Source of the DNA: an uncultured Clostridia bacterium
Lineage (GTDB): Bacteria > Bacillota > Clostridia > Christensenellales > Borkfalkiaceae
Assembly (NCBI GenBank): GCA_934271255.1
Contig: CAKQQS010000001.1
Location: 124,001 to 188,000 of the forward strand
Length of the DNA: 64,000 bases
Reading direction: 5' to 3'
The stretch's first letter is position 1; every line of letters begins with the position of its first letter. A program made the translations under genes and the position numbers. This document shows positions 33,155 to 41,600 of this stretch, one piece after another. Under the pieces are notes generated by a model. That model did no database searches, was not told where the DNA came from, and saw only the letters and a list, made by a program, of their open reading frames with translations.

Positions 33155-35742
33155 AATGTATTCTCCTTGTGTCTTAACACGTATATTTCACCGTTTATGC
33201 CGTCAAACTCATTTGCTTGTTCAAATACAATTTTCATTATATTGCAACCTTTTTTCCATTCGGGTTTGAAAATATAATTTTTTGCGTCATAAATGTGTGT
33301 CTTAATTATTTCGTTTTTATTTATTTCTGCGTCGTTCCAGAAAATCTTGTAGTCGCCCGTGAGCGTTCCGCCGTCGAACAGTATATGCTCGCACCCGTCG
33401 ACGTCGTTTATTTTCGATACGTACTCGACTTTGCACGGATACATATCTTTCGGGCGTTTTGCCGTGTCGAAATACGGTATTACGTAATTCGACGAATAAA
33501 TCTTGTCCTGCGTCCCTATCAATTCTCTTACGGGCGCGTATTTATGGTCTTTAAACTTTTCGTCGACGATTTCGCCTTTAACCGTTATATCGTACCGGGT
33601 AACGGCGAACTCCGCGTTCGGCGGCATATACGTCCATTGCGGATTTTCTTCGCATTCGAGCGTTCTGTCCCCGCATACGGTGTACGAATACGTTTTGCCC
33701 GTCGTAACGGCGGCAGGGTTTCCTTCCGTCAGAATAAGCGAGTCGTAACCGCGCAATCCGAGTTTTGCGACGCCGTTTTCCGTTTCGACTTTATACGATT
33801 CGTCTTTTTCCGCGTCGTATACCCAAAGGTCGCCCTTTACGGGTAATTCGATTTCGGCGAACTTCCGGCAGTTCTGATACAAGAATATCAAATCGCCGTC
33901 TTTACCGTATTTTTTATAAAGAATTATATCTTTGTTGTTTCCTTTAAGTCCGTAACCGTTCGGGAATCCGTCGTAAGACGTTCCGTCGAACAAAACACAA
34001 TCTACGTTTTCGGATTTTATTTTCTCGTAAGCGTTTCTGTCCGTTTCCCCGCCGTCGATGAATATAACCTTAGCGTATTCGCCCGAGCCTATTCCGACTT
34101 TTCCGTTTTTAACGGCGGCGTTACCGACGGAATCTACGTCCGCGACGTCCCACGCGACCTGATTTGAAATCATATATCTCACGACGTCGTAGCAAAGGTT
34201 TTGTATTTTCAACGCTCTGTCGCTCGGATACACGCCCGTGTTCATCATAGGGAAAGGCACTTCTTCGTTAAAACTGCCGTTCGGCAAAACCATCAAAACG
34301 TCGCTTTTATGCTTATATTCGTTCAACAGTTTGCAAACGCGCCCCGCGTAGCGAGAAAACTCCAAATATCCGTTAAACAGTCTGTCCTGATAAAAGAAAG
34401 ATTTTCCCGCGTCGCATCTTTGATACGCTCCGTATCCGTAGAACAACGCGTGCGGCGCCAACCAGTTTATTCCGCAAGCGAACAACCAGTCGCCCGTTTT
34501 CCGCAACCCTTCGTACCCGAAGTTGAACGGGTTTATCGCGAAACATTCCGCAAGTATTCTTTTCTTGTCGCTTTGTTGCGCGGAAGATACTACTATTTTC
34601 GTACCCAGCACCAACGCGCAATGCTCCGTGTCGCCGAGATATCTGCCGATTATGTCGCAACCCGGAATGCCCATAAGTTTGGTTTGTCTGTACACGCTTT
34701 GCGCGCACAACGCGCTTGACAACGGATCTTCTTCGCCGTAGAAATGCCCCGTAGCAAGCAGTCCGTGCCGTTCGCACCATTCGGCGATAGGTTTTATAAA
34801 GTTATCGCAAAACAAGTCCGTAACCGTTTCTATATAATGGCGACGAACGGCCTTGCCGTCTCCCGTATAGTTTGACGAAAGTTTATAAAAATAATCCGTT
34901 ACGTCGTAATTTCGTTTTTGTTTGAAACGCTCCGTCAACTCGTCGGTAAAGGGCAGTACCCCGCCCGCGGCAGGCTCGTCCATAAATATTCCCGGTATAA
35001 CCGTTCCGAAATATTCGCCGACGTACTTCGCGTATTGTTCGTGCGTTCTCGCTATAAATTGCTCCGTCGTCCTTTTGTTAAGGCAATCTGCCTGCAATCC
35101 GTAATGACTGTCCGTAAAGACGGGTTCGAGATACGCTACGTACGTGTCGGAATCGTCGTCGACTTTCGCTTCGAACATTATCTCCGCGTAAGAAGTCCCC
35201 GCCCTGACGTGCGGATAAAACAACTTGTTTTGCATATCGCAATAATACGTTTTATCCATATCGCGACGGTACCAGTAGCGACGCACCGCTCCGAAACAGT
35301 CTTGTATTTTTTCGCTCTCTTCCTTTTGCCCGTTCGTCTTTACCCGATAACCGTATAACCCTTTTACTTTGCCGAGCACTTTTCTTGCGATTCCGTTCTC
35401 GATTTCTTCGGGTTTTATCTTATCGACTTTCAGACTGTACGCTTGCAGTTCGGGATTTTCAATCGCGATAAGTCCGCCCGCGTTTCCGCTCGGGAAAGAG
35501 TCTTCGTCGTACAGCCAGACTTTCAAGTCTTTTTTCTTCGCTTCTTCTACGATATATCTGATATTTTCAAAAAACAACGAAGTGCCGTACGCCTGATCGA
35601 GTATTCCGTCCCTGACGTGCAGGAAAAAGGATTTTATTCCGCTTTTCCGCATTACGTCGAGTTGAAAATCTATTTCCTTTTTATCGAACGTATCGTTGAG
35701 AAAATAAAAGGGCGTCGGTTCAAAAATGTCGTAATTTTTCAT
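33151..35742 (-). CDS. Large cytosolic glycoside hydrolase, GH106/rhamnosidase-like
   Basis: An 863-residue protein without signal peptide. The N-terminal barrel start is typical of a large GH106-like group: TPFYFLNDTFDKKEIDFQLD, then GIKSFFLHVRDG, then VWLYDEDSFPSGNAGG near residue 75. A middle segment has FMDEPAAGG (near residue 250) and a bundle of aromatic and acidic motifs (ATGHFYGEEDPL). The C-terminal 250 residues are beta-rich and probably carbohydrate binding. I infer cleavage of a glycan after import, as in cytosolic members of gut PUL-type loci; specificity (rhamnose or another sugar) is not visible. It is coupled to the NagB-like gene by an ATGA overlap. Confidence 0.75.
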   Translation of the reverse strand: MKNYDIFEPTPFYFLNDTFDKKEIDFQLDVMRKSGIKSFFLHVRDGILDQAYGTSLFFENIRYIVEEAKKKDLKVWLYDEDSFPSGNAGGLIAIENPELQAYSLKVDKIKPEEIENGIARKVLGKVKGLYGYRVKTNGQKEESEKIQDCFGAVRRYWYRRDMDKTYYCDMQNKLFYPHVRAGTSYAEIMFEAKVDDDSDTYVAYLEPVFTDSHYGLQADCLNKRTTEQFIARTHEQYAKYVGEYFGTVIPGIFMDEPAAGGVLPFTDELTERFKQKRNYDVTDYFYKLSSNYTGDGKAVRRHYIETVTDLFCDNFIKPIAEWCERHGLLATGHFYGEEDPLSSALCAQSVYRQTKLMGIPGCDIIGRYLGDTEHCALVLGTKIVVSSAQQSDKKRILAECFAINPFNFGYEGLRKTGDWLFACGINWLAPHALFYGYGAYQRCDAGKSFFYQDRLFNGYLEFSRYAGRVCKLLNEYKHKSDVLMVLPNGSFNEEVPFPMMNTGVYPSDRALKIQNLCYDVVRYMISNQVAWDVADVDSVGNAAVKNGKVGIGSGEYAKVIFIDGGETDRNAYEKIKSENVDCVLFDGTSYDGFPNGYGLKGNNKDIILYKKYGKDGDLIFLYQNCRKFAEIELPVKGDLWVYDAEKDESYKVETENGVAKLGLRGYDSLILTEGNPAAVTTGKTYSYTVCGDRTLECEENPQWTYMPPNAEFAVTRYDITVKGEIVDEKFKDHKYAPVRELIGTQDKIYSSNYVIPYFDTAKRPKDMYPCKVEYVSKINDVDGCEHILFDGGTLTGDYKIFWNDAEINKNEIIKTHIYDAKNYIFKPEWKKGCNIMKIVFEQANEFDGINGEIYVLRHKENTL

Positions 35743-35752
35743 ATTCTTTAAA

Positions 35753-36970
35753 TTACCTTAATTTTTTTAAATACGCTTGAACGTCGACGGTTTTTTCGGT
35801 TGCGATGCTTTCGTTTGCCGCAATGCCTATCATAGCCGAAACCATTCCCGCGTAACTGTCCGCCATCTGACCGTATTCGTCTTCTTGTTTTTCGCCGAAC
35901 AGCATCGAAATCAATTTTTCGTCCCCGCCGGCGTGAGTTCCCGTACTCTTGTCGAACTCGACTATTTCCGTACGGTTGTCCCTGTCTAAAATCACGATTT
36001 TAAACTTGTCGCTCGTGCCGTAACCCGTATCGTAATTTTCGGCAATCATAACTCCCTTTTCGCCCGTTATGACCATTCTGTATCCTTCGTGCTGAGAGAA
36101 AAGGTTAAGCGTGTAAGTTAAAATCGCCCCTTTCGTATACATTACGGAAACGGACATACTGTCGTTGATGTCGCTTTCTCCGTTAAAACAACAGCAATCG
36201 CGAATGTAACCGTCTTCCTTTTCCGCGTCGAAATATAATTGTTTGTCTAATATATCCGATTGAGAATGAGCCGATTCGCAACTGTCTTTCTTTAAACAAT
36301 TACTGCATCTGTCCGCAAAACATTTTGATTTGTCGTTATAATAAACCTTATTGCCGAGCGCGGTAACTTTGCTCGGTTCGTCGCGCAGCAACCAGTTGAC
36401 TATATCGAAATGGTGAGTGCTTTTATGAAGAAGCATACCTTGTGAGTTTTTCATAAGTTTATGCCAACGCTTCATATAGTCGCCGCCGTGCCAGCGGTTT
36501 AAACAGTATTCGTAGTTTATTGCCAGCGGTTTGCCGATTCTGTCCGCCGCCAACAGTTTTTTAACTTCCAGAAAGTAAGGCATAAACCTGCAATTGAAAG
36601 TTACCGTTACTTTGTGTCCGCTTCTCTTTTCCGCTTCTCTTATTTGCAGACAACGATCGAACGTGTTCGTCAAGGGCTTTTCGCTGATAACGTCGTACCC
36701 CTTGTCGAGCGCGCGTACGATATATTCGTGATGAACGCTGTCGACCGTCGTAACCAGAACAGCGTCCGGCTTTTCGGTATCGAGCATCTTGTCGAAGTCG
36801 TCGTAAATCGTACACTTATCCCCGATTTTGTCTTTAAAAAACTTGCTTCTCGTTTTGTTCAAATCATAAACGCCCGTTATTTCCGTGCTGTCCGCAAACT
36901 TGTCTATTAAGTTGGTTACGAACATCGTATAGCACCTGAAACTAGCGCCGACGATTACATATCTTTTCAT
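35753..36970 (-). CDS. Gfo/Idh/MocA family oxidoreductase with cysteine cluster
   Basis: A 405-residue NAD(P)-dependent sugar oxidoreductase. The Rossmann start is RYVIVGASFRCYTMF, an atypical glycine pattern. The hallmark EKPL is at 97-100 and KSTHHFDI at 183-190 holds the conserved catalytic His. Cysteines 217, 222, 225, 231 and 259-261 form a C-x4-C-x2-C-x5-C plus CCC cluster, a pattern recurring in some members of this family with a putative metal or structural site. The ATG overlaps the stop of the NagA-type gene by four bases. It may oxidise or epimerise a sugar released by the neighbouring hydrolases. Confidence 0.85.
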   Translation of the reverse strand: MKRYVIVGASFRCYTMFVTNLIDKFADSTEITGVYDLNKTRSKFFKDKIGDKCTIYDDFDKMLDTEKPDAVLVTTVDSVHHEYIVRALDKGYDVISEKPLTNTFDRCLQIREAEKRSGHKVTVTFNCRFMPYFLEVKKLLAADRIGKPLAINYEYCLNRWHGGDYMKRWHKLMKNSQGMLLHKSTHHFDIVNWLLRDEPSKVTALGNKVYYNDKSKCFADRCSNCLKKDSCESAHSQSDILDKQLYFDAEKEDGYIRDCCCFNGESDINDSMSVSVMYTKGAILTYTLNLFSQHEGYRMVITGEKGVMIAENYDTGYGTSDKFKIVILDRDNRTEIVEFDKSTGTHAGGDEKLISMLFGEKQEDEYGQMADSYAGMVSAMIGIAANESIATEKTVDVQAYLKKLR

Positions 36971-38157
36971 TGACGTTCCCCCTTTTTATAACTTATTTCT
37001 CCGTTAAGGAAAACTTGTTGAACTTCTGAATCTCCGTTCATTAAAATCAAATCTGCTCTCTTGCCTTCCTTGATTTCGCCCCTGTCGGTCAACCCCATTA
37101 TTCTCGCGGGCGTACCCGACGACATTTTGCTTACGTCTACTATGCTTATTCCGCAATCCGTCATCTTTTTAAACAGTCTGTCCGCCGTTGCCACACTGCC
37201 CGCAAAACTCGATTTGTCGATAAGTTTCGCAACGCCGTCTTCTATCACGCAATCGACGCCCGTATCGCGTCTTCCGAGTTTAAAGGTATCGCCTTCGTTA
37301 AGTCCGCTGCCCCTTGTACCGTCCGTAATCAAGCACGTTTTGTCCGCGCCCTTTACCTTATATATAAGTTTAAGCAAACTGTCGGGCAAATGCTTGCCGT
37401 CCGCGATTATTTCAACGTTTAAATCGTCCGAATAATACCCCGCTTCGACGGCCCCCGCGACTCTGTAAAGATTTTTTCTTACCACGCCCGACATGCCCGA
37501 ATAGAAATGCGTCAGCAACGCGTACCCGTTTTCGCTCGCTTTAATTACGGTGTCGAAATCGGCGTCCGTATGTCCCGCGGAAACGACCAGACCTTTTTCG
37601 CCGGCGTATCTGCCGACTTCTATCGCGTCTTTCAATTCGGGCGCGATGCTTATTCTTTTGACGAACGGATATTTCTTCGTCAACTCGTCGATTTTCGCCT
37701 TGCTTGGCAAAAGCATGTTCGATTTGTCTTGCGCGCCGCATTGATTAGGCGAAAACCAAGGTCCTTCCAGATGAACGCCGCCGAGCGTAAGCAAACCGTT
37801 TTTCCCGACTAACTCGTCGTAGTTTTTAAGCGCGGCTTCGATATTTTCCCAACTGTCCGTCATCGTCGTCGCGTACAACGTCGTCGTTCCGTGTTGCAGG
37901 TGAAACTCCGATATTTTACGCATTTCGTCGGCGGTTGCGTCCATAAAGTCAAAACCGTTACCGCCGTGGCAATGAATATCGATAAATCCCGGTAAAAGAT
38001 ACATGCCTTTCGCGTCGACCGTTTCATACGTTTCGTTTGTCGAAAACGTATCGTTCGCGCCGACGAAAATTATCTTGCCGTCCTTTACGACGACGCAACC
38101 GTTTTTAATTGTTTCAGTTGCCAAAACTATTTCGGCATTTATAATTTTCATATTCAT
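36967..38157 (-). CDS. nagA: NagA-type N-acetylglucosamine-6-phosphate deacetylase
   Basis: A protein of 396 residues from the ATG at 38157, or 394 from 38151. Amidohydrolase motifs: GFIDIHCHGGNGFDF near residue 55, HLEGPWFSPNQCGAQ near 130, VSAGHTDADFD near 195 and TDGTRGSGLNEG near 285 with the catalytic Asp. It removes acetate from GlcNAc-6-P or a related amino sugar. It heads the 11-gene operon, so the transcript should be induced by amino-sugar glycan. No GlcNAc kinase is seen in the window. The start is ambiguous: the promoter -10 sits only 10 bases before 38157, so the mRNA is leaderless or nearly so. Confidence 0.88.
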   Translation of the reverse strand: MNMKIINAEIVLATETIKNGCVVVKDGKIIFVGANDTFSTNETYETVDAKGMYLLPGFIDIHCHGGNGFDFMDATADEMRKISEFHLQHGTTTLYATTMTDSWENIEAALKNYDELVGKNGLLTLGGVHLEGPWFSPNQCGAQDKSNMLLPSKAKIDELTKKYPFVKRISIAPELKDAIEVGRYAGEKGLVVSAGHTDADFDTVIKASENGYALLTHFYSGMSGVVRKNLYRVAGAVEAGYYSDDLNVEIIADGKHLPDSLLKLIYKVKGADKTCLITDGTRGSGLNEGDTFKLGRRDTGVDCVIEDGVAKLIDKSSFAGSVATADRLFKKMTDCGISIVDVSKMSSGTPARIMGLTDRGEIKEGKRADLILMNGDSEVQQVFLNGEISYKKGERQ

Positions 38158-38167
38158 AATCAACCTT

Positions 38168-38196
38168 ATTATAACACCCGTATGTGGTTTTTTCAA
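38168..38196 (-). promoter_or_regulatory. Sigma-A promoter of the 11-gene glycan operon
   Basis: Minus-strand TTGAAA (38196-38191), 17 bp, TATAAT (38173-38168). The predicted start near 38161 leaves a leader of only about four bases before the ATG at 38157, so the AAGG at 38167-38164 may not be transcribed. Confidence 0.82.
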
Positions 38197-38254
38197 TATT
38201 AAATAACCCCAAAAACATTAAAATTACATAAATCGTATAAGCAAATCAAAATAT

Positions 38255-38283
38255 TTGACAATCTTCGGCAAATAATATATACT
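38255..38283 (+). promoter_or_regulatory. Sigma-A promoter of the second AraC-type regulator
   Basis: TTGACA at 38255-38260, 17 bp, TATACT at 38278-38283. The short leader keeps AAAGGAG before the ATG at 38303. Confidence 0.88.
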
Positions 38284-38302
38284 GAATAAAAAAGGAGCGA
38301 AT

Positions 38303-39097
38303 ATGGATTTTTTAGAAATAGAAACAAGGAAAACCAAAGAGCCTTTATATATGGCGGATATGCAGTTTCACGATTACTACGAGTTGTATTTTTTGTTCTC
38401 GGGCAATCGTGAAGTTTTCGTCGAAAACAAGTTGTTTATATTGCACTCACCGTCATTTTGCGTAATTCCGCCCTATTCAATGCATAAAACGGAAGGCAAC
38501 GCTTACGAAAGGACTAACGTTTACATCAATCAGAATCTGTTGAACGAAGAAGAAAACGCGTTTTTGAAGTCTATCAGCAAACAAACCGCCTTTTCGCTGT
38601 CGAACGCGCAAATACAGTTTATTTCCAACATTTTAAACGAAATAACGAGAATCAACATAGCCGATAAAGTTAAGCGCAATAACCTTTTTTTGCTGGCGAT
38701 AAAAACGATTCTCGCGTATATGCAGGCGCAGGTTTTAACCCCGTTACAGCCCGCAAGTTCGACTAACGTTTCTCATAAAATGAATCCTACGATATTGCAA
38801 ATCGTCGCTTTTATCAACAAGGAATATCAACAAAATCTTACGCTGGATTATCTGTCTAAAAAGTTTTATATCTCAAAAAACACGCTTTGTAAACAGTTTT
38901 ACGACCAAATGAAATGTTCGCCTATGCAGTACGTTACCAACACGAGAATAAACAAAGCGAAAATGTACCTGACGACAACGAACAAAAACATGAGCGATAT
39001 AGCGGAATTGTGCGGTTTTTCGTCCGCCAACTATTTTAGTCTTACCTTTAAAAAACAAATAAATCTGTCCCCTTTGGAATACCGTAAAAAATACTAA
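38303..39097 (+). CDS. AraC family transcriptional regulator (amino-sugar glycan locus)
   Basis: A 264-residue regulator. The N-terminal half is a cupin sensor (MADMQFHDYYELYFLFSG; HSPSFCVIPPYSMHKT), and the C-terminal 100 residues are the double helix-turn-helix (LTLDYLSKKFYISKNTLCKQ; MSDIAELCGFSSANYFSLTF) ending LSPLEYRKKY. It diverges from the nagA-headed operon and probably controls it. The gap between the two promoters is only about 58 bases, leaving room for a shared operator, although I do not see a clear repeat. Confidence 0.92.
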   Translation: MDFLEIETRKTKEPLYMADMQFHDYYELYFLFSGNREVFVENKLFILHSPSFCVIPPYSMHKTEGNAYERTNVYINQNLLNEEENAFLKSISKQTAFSLSNAQIQFISNILNEITRINIADKVKRNNLFLLAIKTILAYMQAQVLTPLQPASSTNVSHKMNPTILQIVAFINKEYQQNLTLDYLSKKFYISKNTLCKQFYDQMKCSPMQYVTNTRINKAKMYLTTTNKNMSDIAELCGFSSANYFSLTFKKQINLSPLEYRKKY

Positions 39098-39136
39098 CGC
39101 GACGGATTTTAATAAAAATATATAACGATAACGCAA

Positions 39137-39168
39137 AAAAGCATTCGGTAAAATTGCCGAATGCTTTT
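39137..39168. terminator. Bidirectional terminator between the AraC gene and the topoisomerase operon
   Basis: GCATTCGG at 39141-39148 pairs with CCGAATGC at 39157-39164, flanked by AAAA and TTTT that extend the stem. It separates two convergent genes. Confidence 0.85.
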
Positions 39169-39179
39169 ATTTTTTTGCA

Positions 39180-41600
39180 TTAAAGTTCTTTCGCGCTTAT
39201 AACGTCGGTAACGTTCGCTTTTTTGTGTAGTTTAAGCGATTTTCCTTTGGACGTTCTCGGTTCTATCACGACGTCTTCCGTGTCGACGGAGAAATATACG
39301 CCGCTCTGCTCTCTCATTATAAGTTCGTAGGGTTCCTGAACGAAATCCGCGAATATTACTTTTCCGCCGCCCGACAAGTCGCAAATCTTTACGCCTTTAC
39401 GGTATCTTACCGACGGTTCGAGCAACGCGCTTATAACTCTCTTGAACGTGTTGTTGCTCGTTGCTATTATCACTTCGCCCGCGCTTTCTATTTGCTTGAC
39501 GTACACGAGTCTGTCGCCGTCGTTGAGTTTAACCCCTTTGACGCCGCCGCTCACTCTGCCTTGTACGGGTACGTCGTCAAGCCCCGCGTTCAAGCACATG
39601 CCCTGTTCGGTTACGAAACAAAGCGTCGTGTCATTTCTCATAAACTCTACGCCGAAAAGTTCGTCTCCGTCTTTGAGTTTTATTGCCGTAAAACAGTCTT
39701 TGTTGACCAAGTATTCGCTTGCGTTGGTGCGTTTGACAAGCCCTTCTTTCGTATAGAAAAGTAAGTCTTGCTTTTCCGTTTGATTGTTCAAAGCGATAAA
39801 GTCGACGACTTCTTCGCCCATAGCGCAACCGACGGCGATAGCGAAGTTCGTTCCTTTTTCCTTGTATCTCGTGTCGTCGAGTTTCTTTAAGTTGAGTTTG
39901 TAGCAGTTGCCGAAGTTGGTAAACGCCAAAACGGTGTCGGCGGACGATACCTTTTTCCTTATAACCAGAACGTCGTTGTCCGTAGTCTTTTCGGAAATCG
40001 TCTTGTCGCTCATATTATAATTCTTTTCGGGTATCTTTTTAAAGTTTTTAGACAGCGAAACGCCTAAAACGTAGTTTTGAGTTTCTTCCGTTTCGACCAT
40101 TTTTTCTATCTTTATTTCTTTGCCGTCTTTTATAATCGCCGTTCTTCTTTCGCTTTTATATCTGCGCTTAACGTCGCTCATCTCGTTTTTGACGACTTCC
40201 ATTTGGAGTGCTTTCGAGCCGATAATCGCTTTCAGTTCTTTTATCTTTACTTTCAGGTCGGCGAGTTCTTGTTTAAGGTTGTTGACTTCTAATTTCGTCA
40301 GCCTTGCAAGTCTAAGGTCGAGAATGGCTTGCGCCTGTTCGTTTGAAAGGGAAAATCTCGCTCTTAACTTTGCTTTCGCGTCCGTAGTGTTGTCGGCGGT
40401 TTTGATTATTCTGATAACTTCGTCGATATTTTTAACGGCGATAATCAACCCTTCGAGAATGTGCGCTCTCGCTTCGGCGGAAGCCAAATCGAATTTGCTT
40501 CTTCTTAAAACAACCGTCCTTTGGTATTCGACGTAATATTTTATTATGTCGATAAGTCCCAAAAGTTGCGGTTTGCCTTCCGCGATGACGTACATATTTA
40601 TTCCGAAAGTAGTTTGCAGTTCCGTGTTCTTATACAGGTACGCCAACACCTTTTCGACGTTGGCGTCTTTTTTTAATTTGATAACCGCCCGCATACCGTT
40701 TCTGTCCGACTCGTCGGCAATGTCCGAAATCGCGGACAAAATATCGTCTTTTTTGTCTTCGCGCATGTCGGCTATTTTTCTCAAAAGATTCTGCTTGTTT
40801 ACCTGATACGGCAGTTCTTTTATTACTATTAAAGACTTTTCGCCTTCTTTTTCGAGCAGTATCTTCGCCCTTACGGTTATTTTGCCCTTACCCGTCGCGT
40901 ACGCTTTTTCGAGTTCGTCGTCAAGCAAGATAAATCCGCCCGTCGGAAAGTCGGGACCCTTTATAGTTTTCATGAGTTCGGCAAGTTTGATTTTCGGGTT
41001 GTCGATATATTCGCACACGCCCGAAACGACTTCGCCTAAATTGTGCGTGGGTATGTTCGTTGCGATTCCTACCGCTATACCCGTAGTGCCGTTTACCAAA
41101 AGGTTGGGAAATCTGCTCGGCAACGTAACGGGTTCTTCAAGACTGTCGTCGAAGTTAAGCGTGAAATCGACCGTGTTTTTGTTGATGTCTTTGAGCATTT
41201 CCATCGCCAACGGTTGCAGTCTTGCTTCCGTATAACGCATAGCCGCCGCGCCGTCGCCGTCTATCGAGCCGAAGTTACCGTGCCCGTCGACGAGCGTCAT
41301 TCTCATGTTGAAATCCTGCGCGAGTCTTACCAACGCTTCGTATACGGAACTATCGCCGTGCGGGTGGTATTTACCTAAACATTCACCGACGATTCTTGCG
41401 CACTTCTTGTGCGGTTTGTCGGGCGTTAACCCTAAATCGTACATAGAATAAAGTATTCTTCTCTGAACGGGTTTCAACCCGTCTTCGACTCTCGGTAAAG
41501 CCCTGTCCATAATAACGGATTCGGCGTAAGGTATCATCGAATTATGAAGGACTTCGCCCAAAGAGTTTTGTATTATTCCTTTTTGTATATACTCACTCAT
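39180..41600 (-). CDS. Type IIA DNA topoisomerase subunit A (GyrA/ParC type)
   Basis: An 806-residue subunit that cuts and rejoins DNA. The start MSEYIQKGIIQNS overlaps the B-subunit stop by 8 bases. The catalytic tyrosine is Tyr123 (AAAMRYTEARL). The quinolone-resistance region GKYHPHGDSSVYEAL has Ser84 and Glu88; the Ser-Ser-x-x-Glu order is ParC-like, while the following DGHGNFGSIDGD is GyrA-like. The C-terminal beta-propeller has a GyrA-box-like segment GRVSGGVKG. The chain therefore mixes signatures, and I cannot tell gyrase from topoisomerase IV by sequence alone. Confidence 0.9.
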   Translation of the reverse strand: MSEYIQKGIIQNSLGEVLHNSMIPYAESVIMDRALPRVEDGLKPVQRRILYSMYDLGLTPDKPHKKCARIVGECLGKYHPHGDSSVYEALVRLAQDFNMRMTLVDGHGNFGSIDGDGAAAMRYTEARLQPLAMEMLKDINKNTVDFTLNFDDSLEEPVTLPSRFPNLLVNGTTGIAVGIATNIPTHNLGEVVSGVCEYIDNPKIKLAELMKTIKGPDFPTGGFILLDDELEKAYATGKGKITVRAKILLEKEGEKSLIVIKELPYQVNKQNLLRKIADMREDKKDDILSAISDIADESDRNGMRAVIKLKKDANVEKVLAYLYKNTELQTTFGINMYVIAEGKPQLLGLIDIIKYYVEYQRTVVLRRSKFDLASAEARAHILEGLIIAVKNIDEVIRIIKTADNTTDAKAKLRARFSLSNEQAQAILDLRLARLTKLEVNNLKQELADLKVKIKELKAIIGSKALQMEVVKNEMSDVKRRYKSERRTAIIKDGKEIKIEKMVETEETQNYVLGVSLSKNFKKIPEKNYNMSDKTISEKTTDNDVLVIRKKVSSADTVLAFTNFGNCYKLNLKKLDDTRYKEKGTNFAIAVGCAMGEEVVDFIALNNQTEKQDLLFYTKEGLVKRTNASEYLVNKDCFTAIKLKDGDELFGVEFMRNDTTLCFVTEQGMCLNAGLDDVPVQGRVSGGVKGVKLNDGDRLVYVKQIESAGEVIIATSNNTFKRVISALLEPSVRYRKGVKICDLSGGGKVIFADFVQEPYELIMREQSGVYFSVDTEDVVIEPRTSKGKSLKLHKKANVTDVISAKEL

